Source: Hyphomicrobiales bacterium
Lineage (GTDB): Bacteria > Pseudomonadota > Alphaproteobacteria > Rhizobiales > Xanthobacteraceae
Direction of reading: 5' to 3'
Assembly: GCA_017304505.1 (NCBI GenBank)
Contig: JAFKKQ010000281.1
Coordinates: 1-5,526 of the forward strand
DNA: 5,526 bases
This document shows positions 5,502 through 5,526 of the stretch, one piece after another. Within the stretch, counting starts at the first letter, position 1. Each line of letters opens with the position of its first letter. Position numbers and translations under genes: made by a program. The notes beneath the pieces were generated by a model. It was not told where the DNA came from and did no database searches. It saw nothing but the letters and a program-made list of their open reading frames with translations.

Positions 5502-5526
5502 CACACGATCATCGCCGCAGCACAGA

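Overview
The window is G+C-rich, with strong preference for G or C at third codon positions. Its proteins and repeats look like those of Alphaproteobacteria of the order Hyphomicrobiales, most like the Bradyrhizobium/Rhodopseudomonas side. The lineage is inferred from protein style and palindromic repeats, not from a search.

Layout: (1) 1-513, minus strand: N-terminal 171 codons of a UDP-glucose 6-dehydrogenase (ugd) that runs off the left edge. (2) 514-772: divergent intergenic region with an A+T-rich palindrome that carries an 8-base CtrA-type half-site on the ugd side. (3) 773-1810, plus strand: a multi-spanning acyltransferase family 3 membrane protein. (4) 1811-1973: intergenic region with a strong two-part palindromic (REP-like) element. 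(5) 1974-4963, plus strand: DNA polymerase I (polA), broken into two reading frames. (6) 4991-5473, minus strand, convergent with polA: a small cytoplasmic thioredoxin-fold protein with a CPGC active site. (7) 5474-5526: its upstream region.

The most notable point is polA. All catalytic motifs of the 5' nuclease domain are intact in one frame (from 1974). All polymerase motifs A, B and C, plus exonuclease motifs II and III, are intact in another frame (to 4963). The two halves meet abruptly at about 3183-3191, in a pure G/C stretch. There the C-terminal part of the interdomain linker and the first strand of the 3'-5' exonuclease domain, including the first Exo I aspartate, seem to be missing. 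Just upstream, the linker carries a palindromic dispersed repeat translated in frame, reminiscent in principle of the palindromic elements inside Rickettsia genes. Whether the junction is a real deletion, giving a pseudogene or split Pol I, or an assembly error cannot be decided from this sequence alone.

Ugd and the acyltransferase could both serve surface polysaccharide synthesis or decoration. polA and the redoxin are unrelated housekeeping or stress genes. I see no RNA genes, CRISPR array or insertion sequence, and no wholly new multi-gene system.
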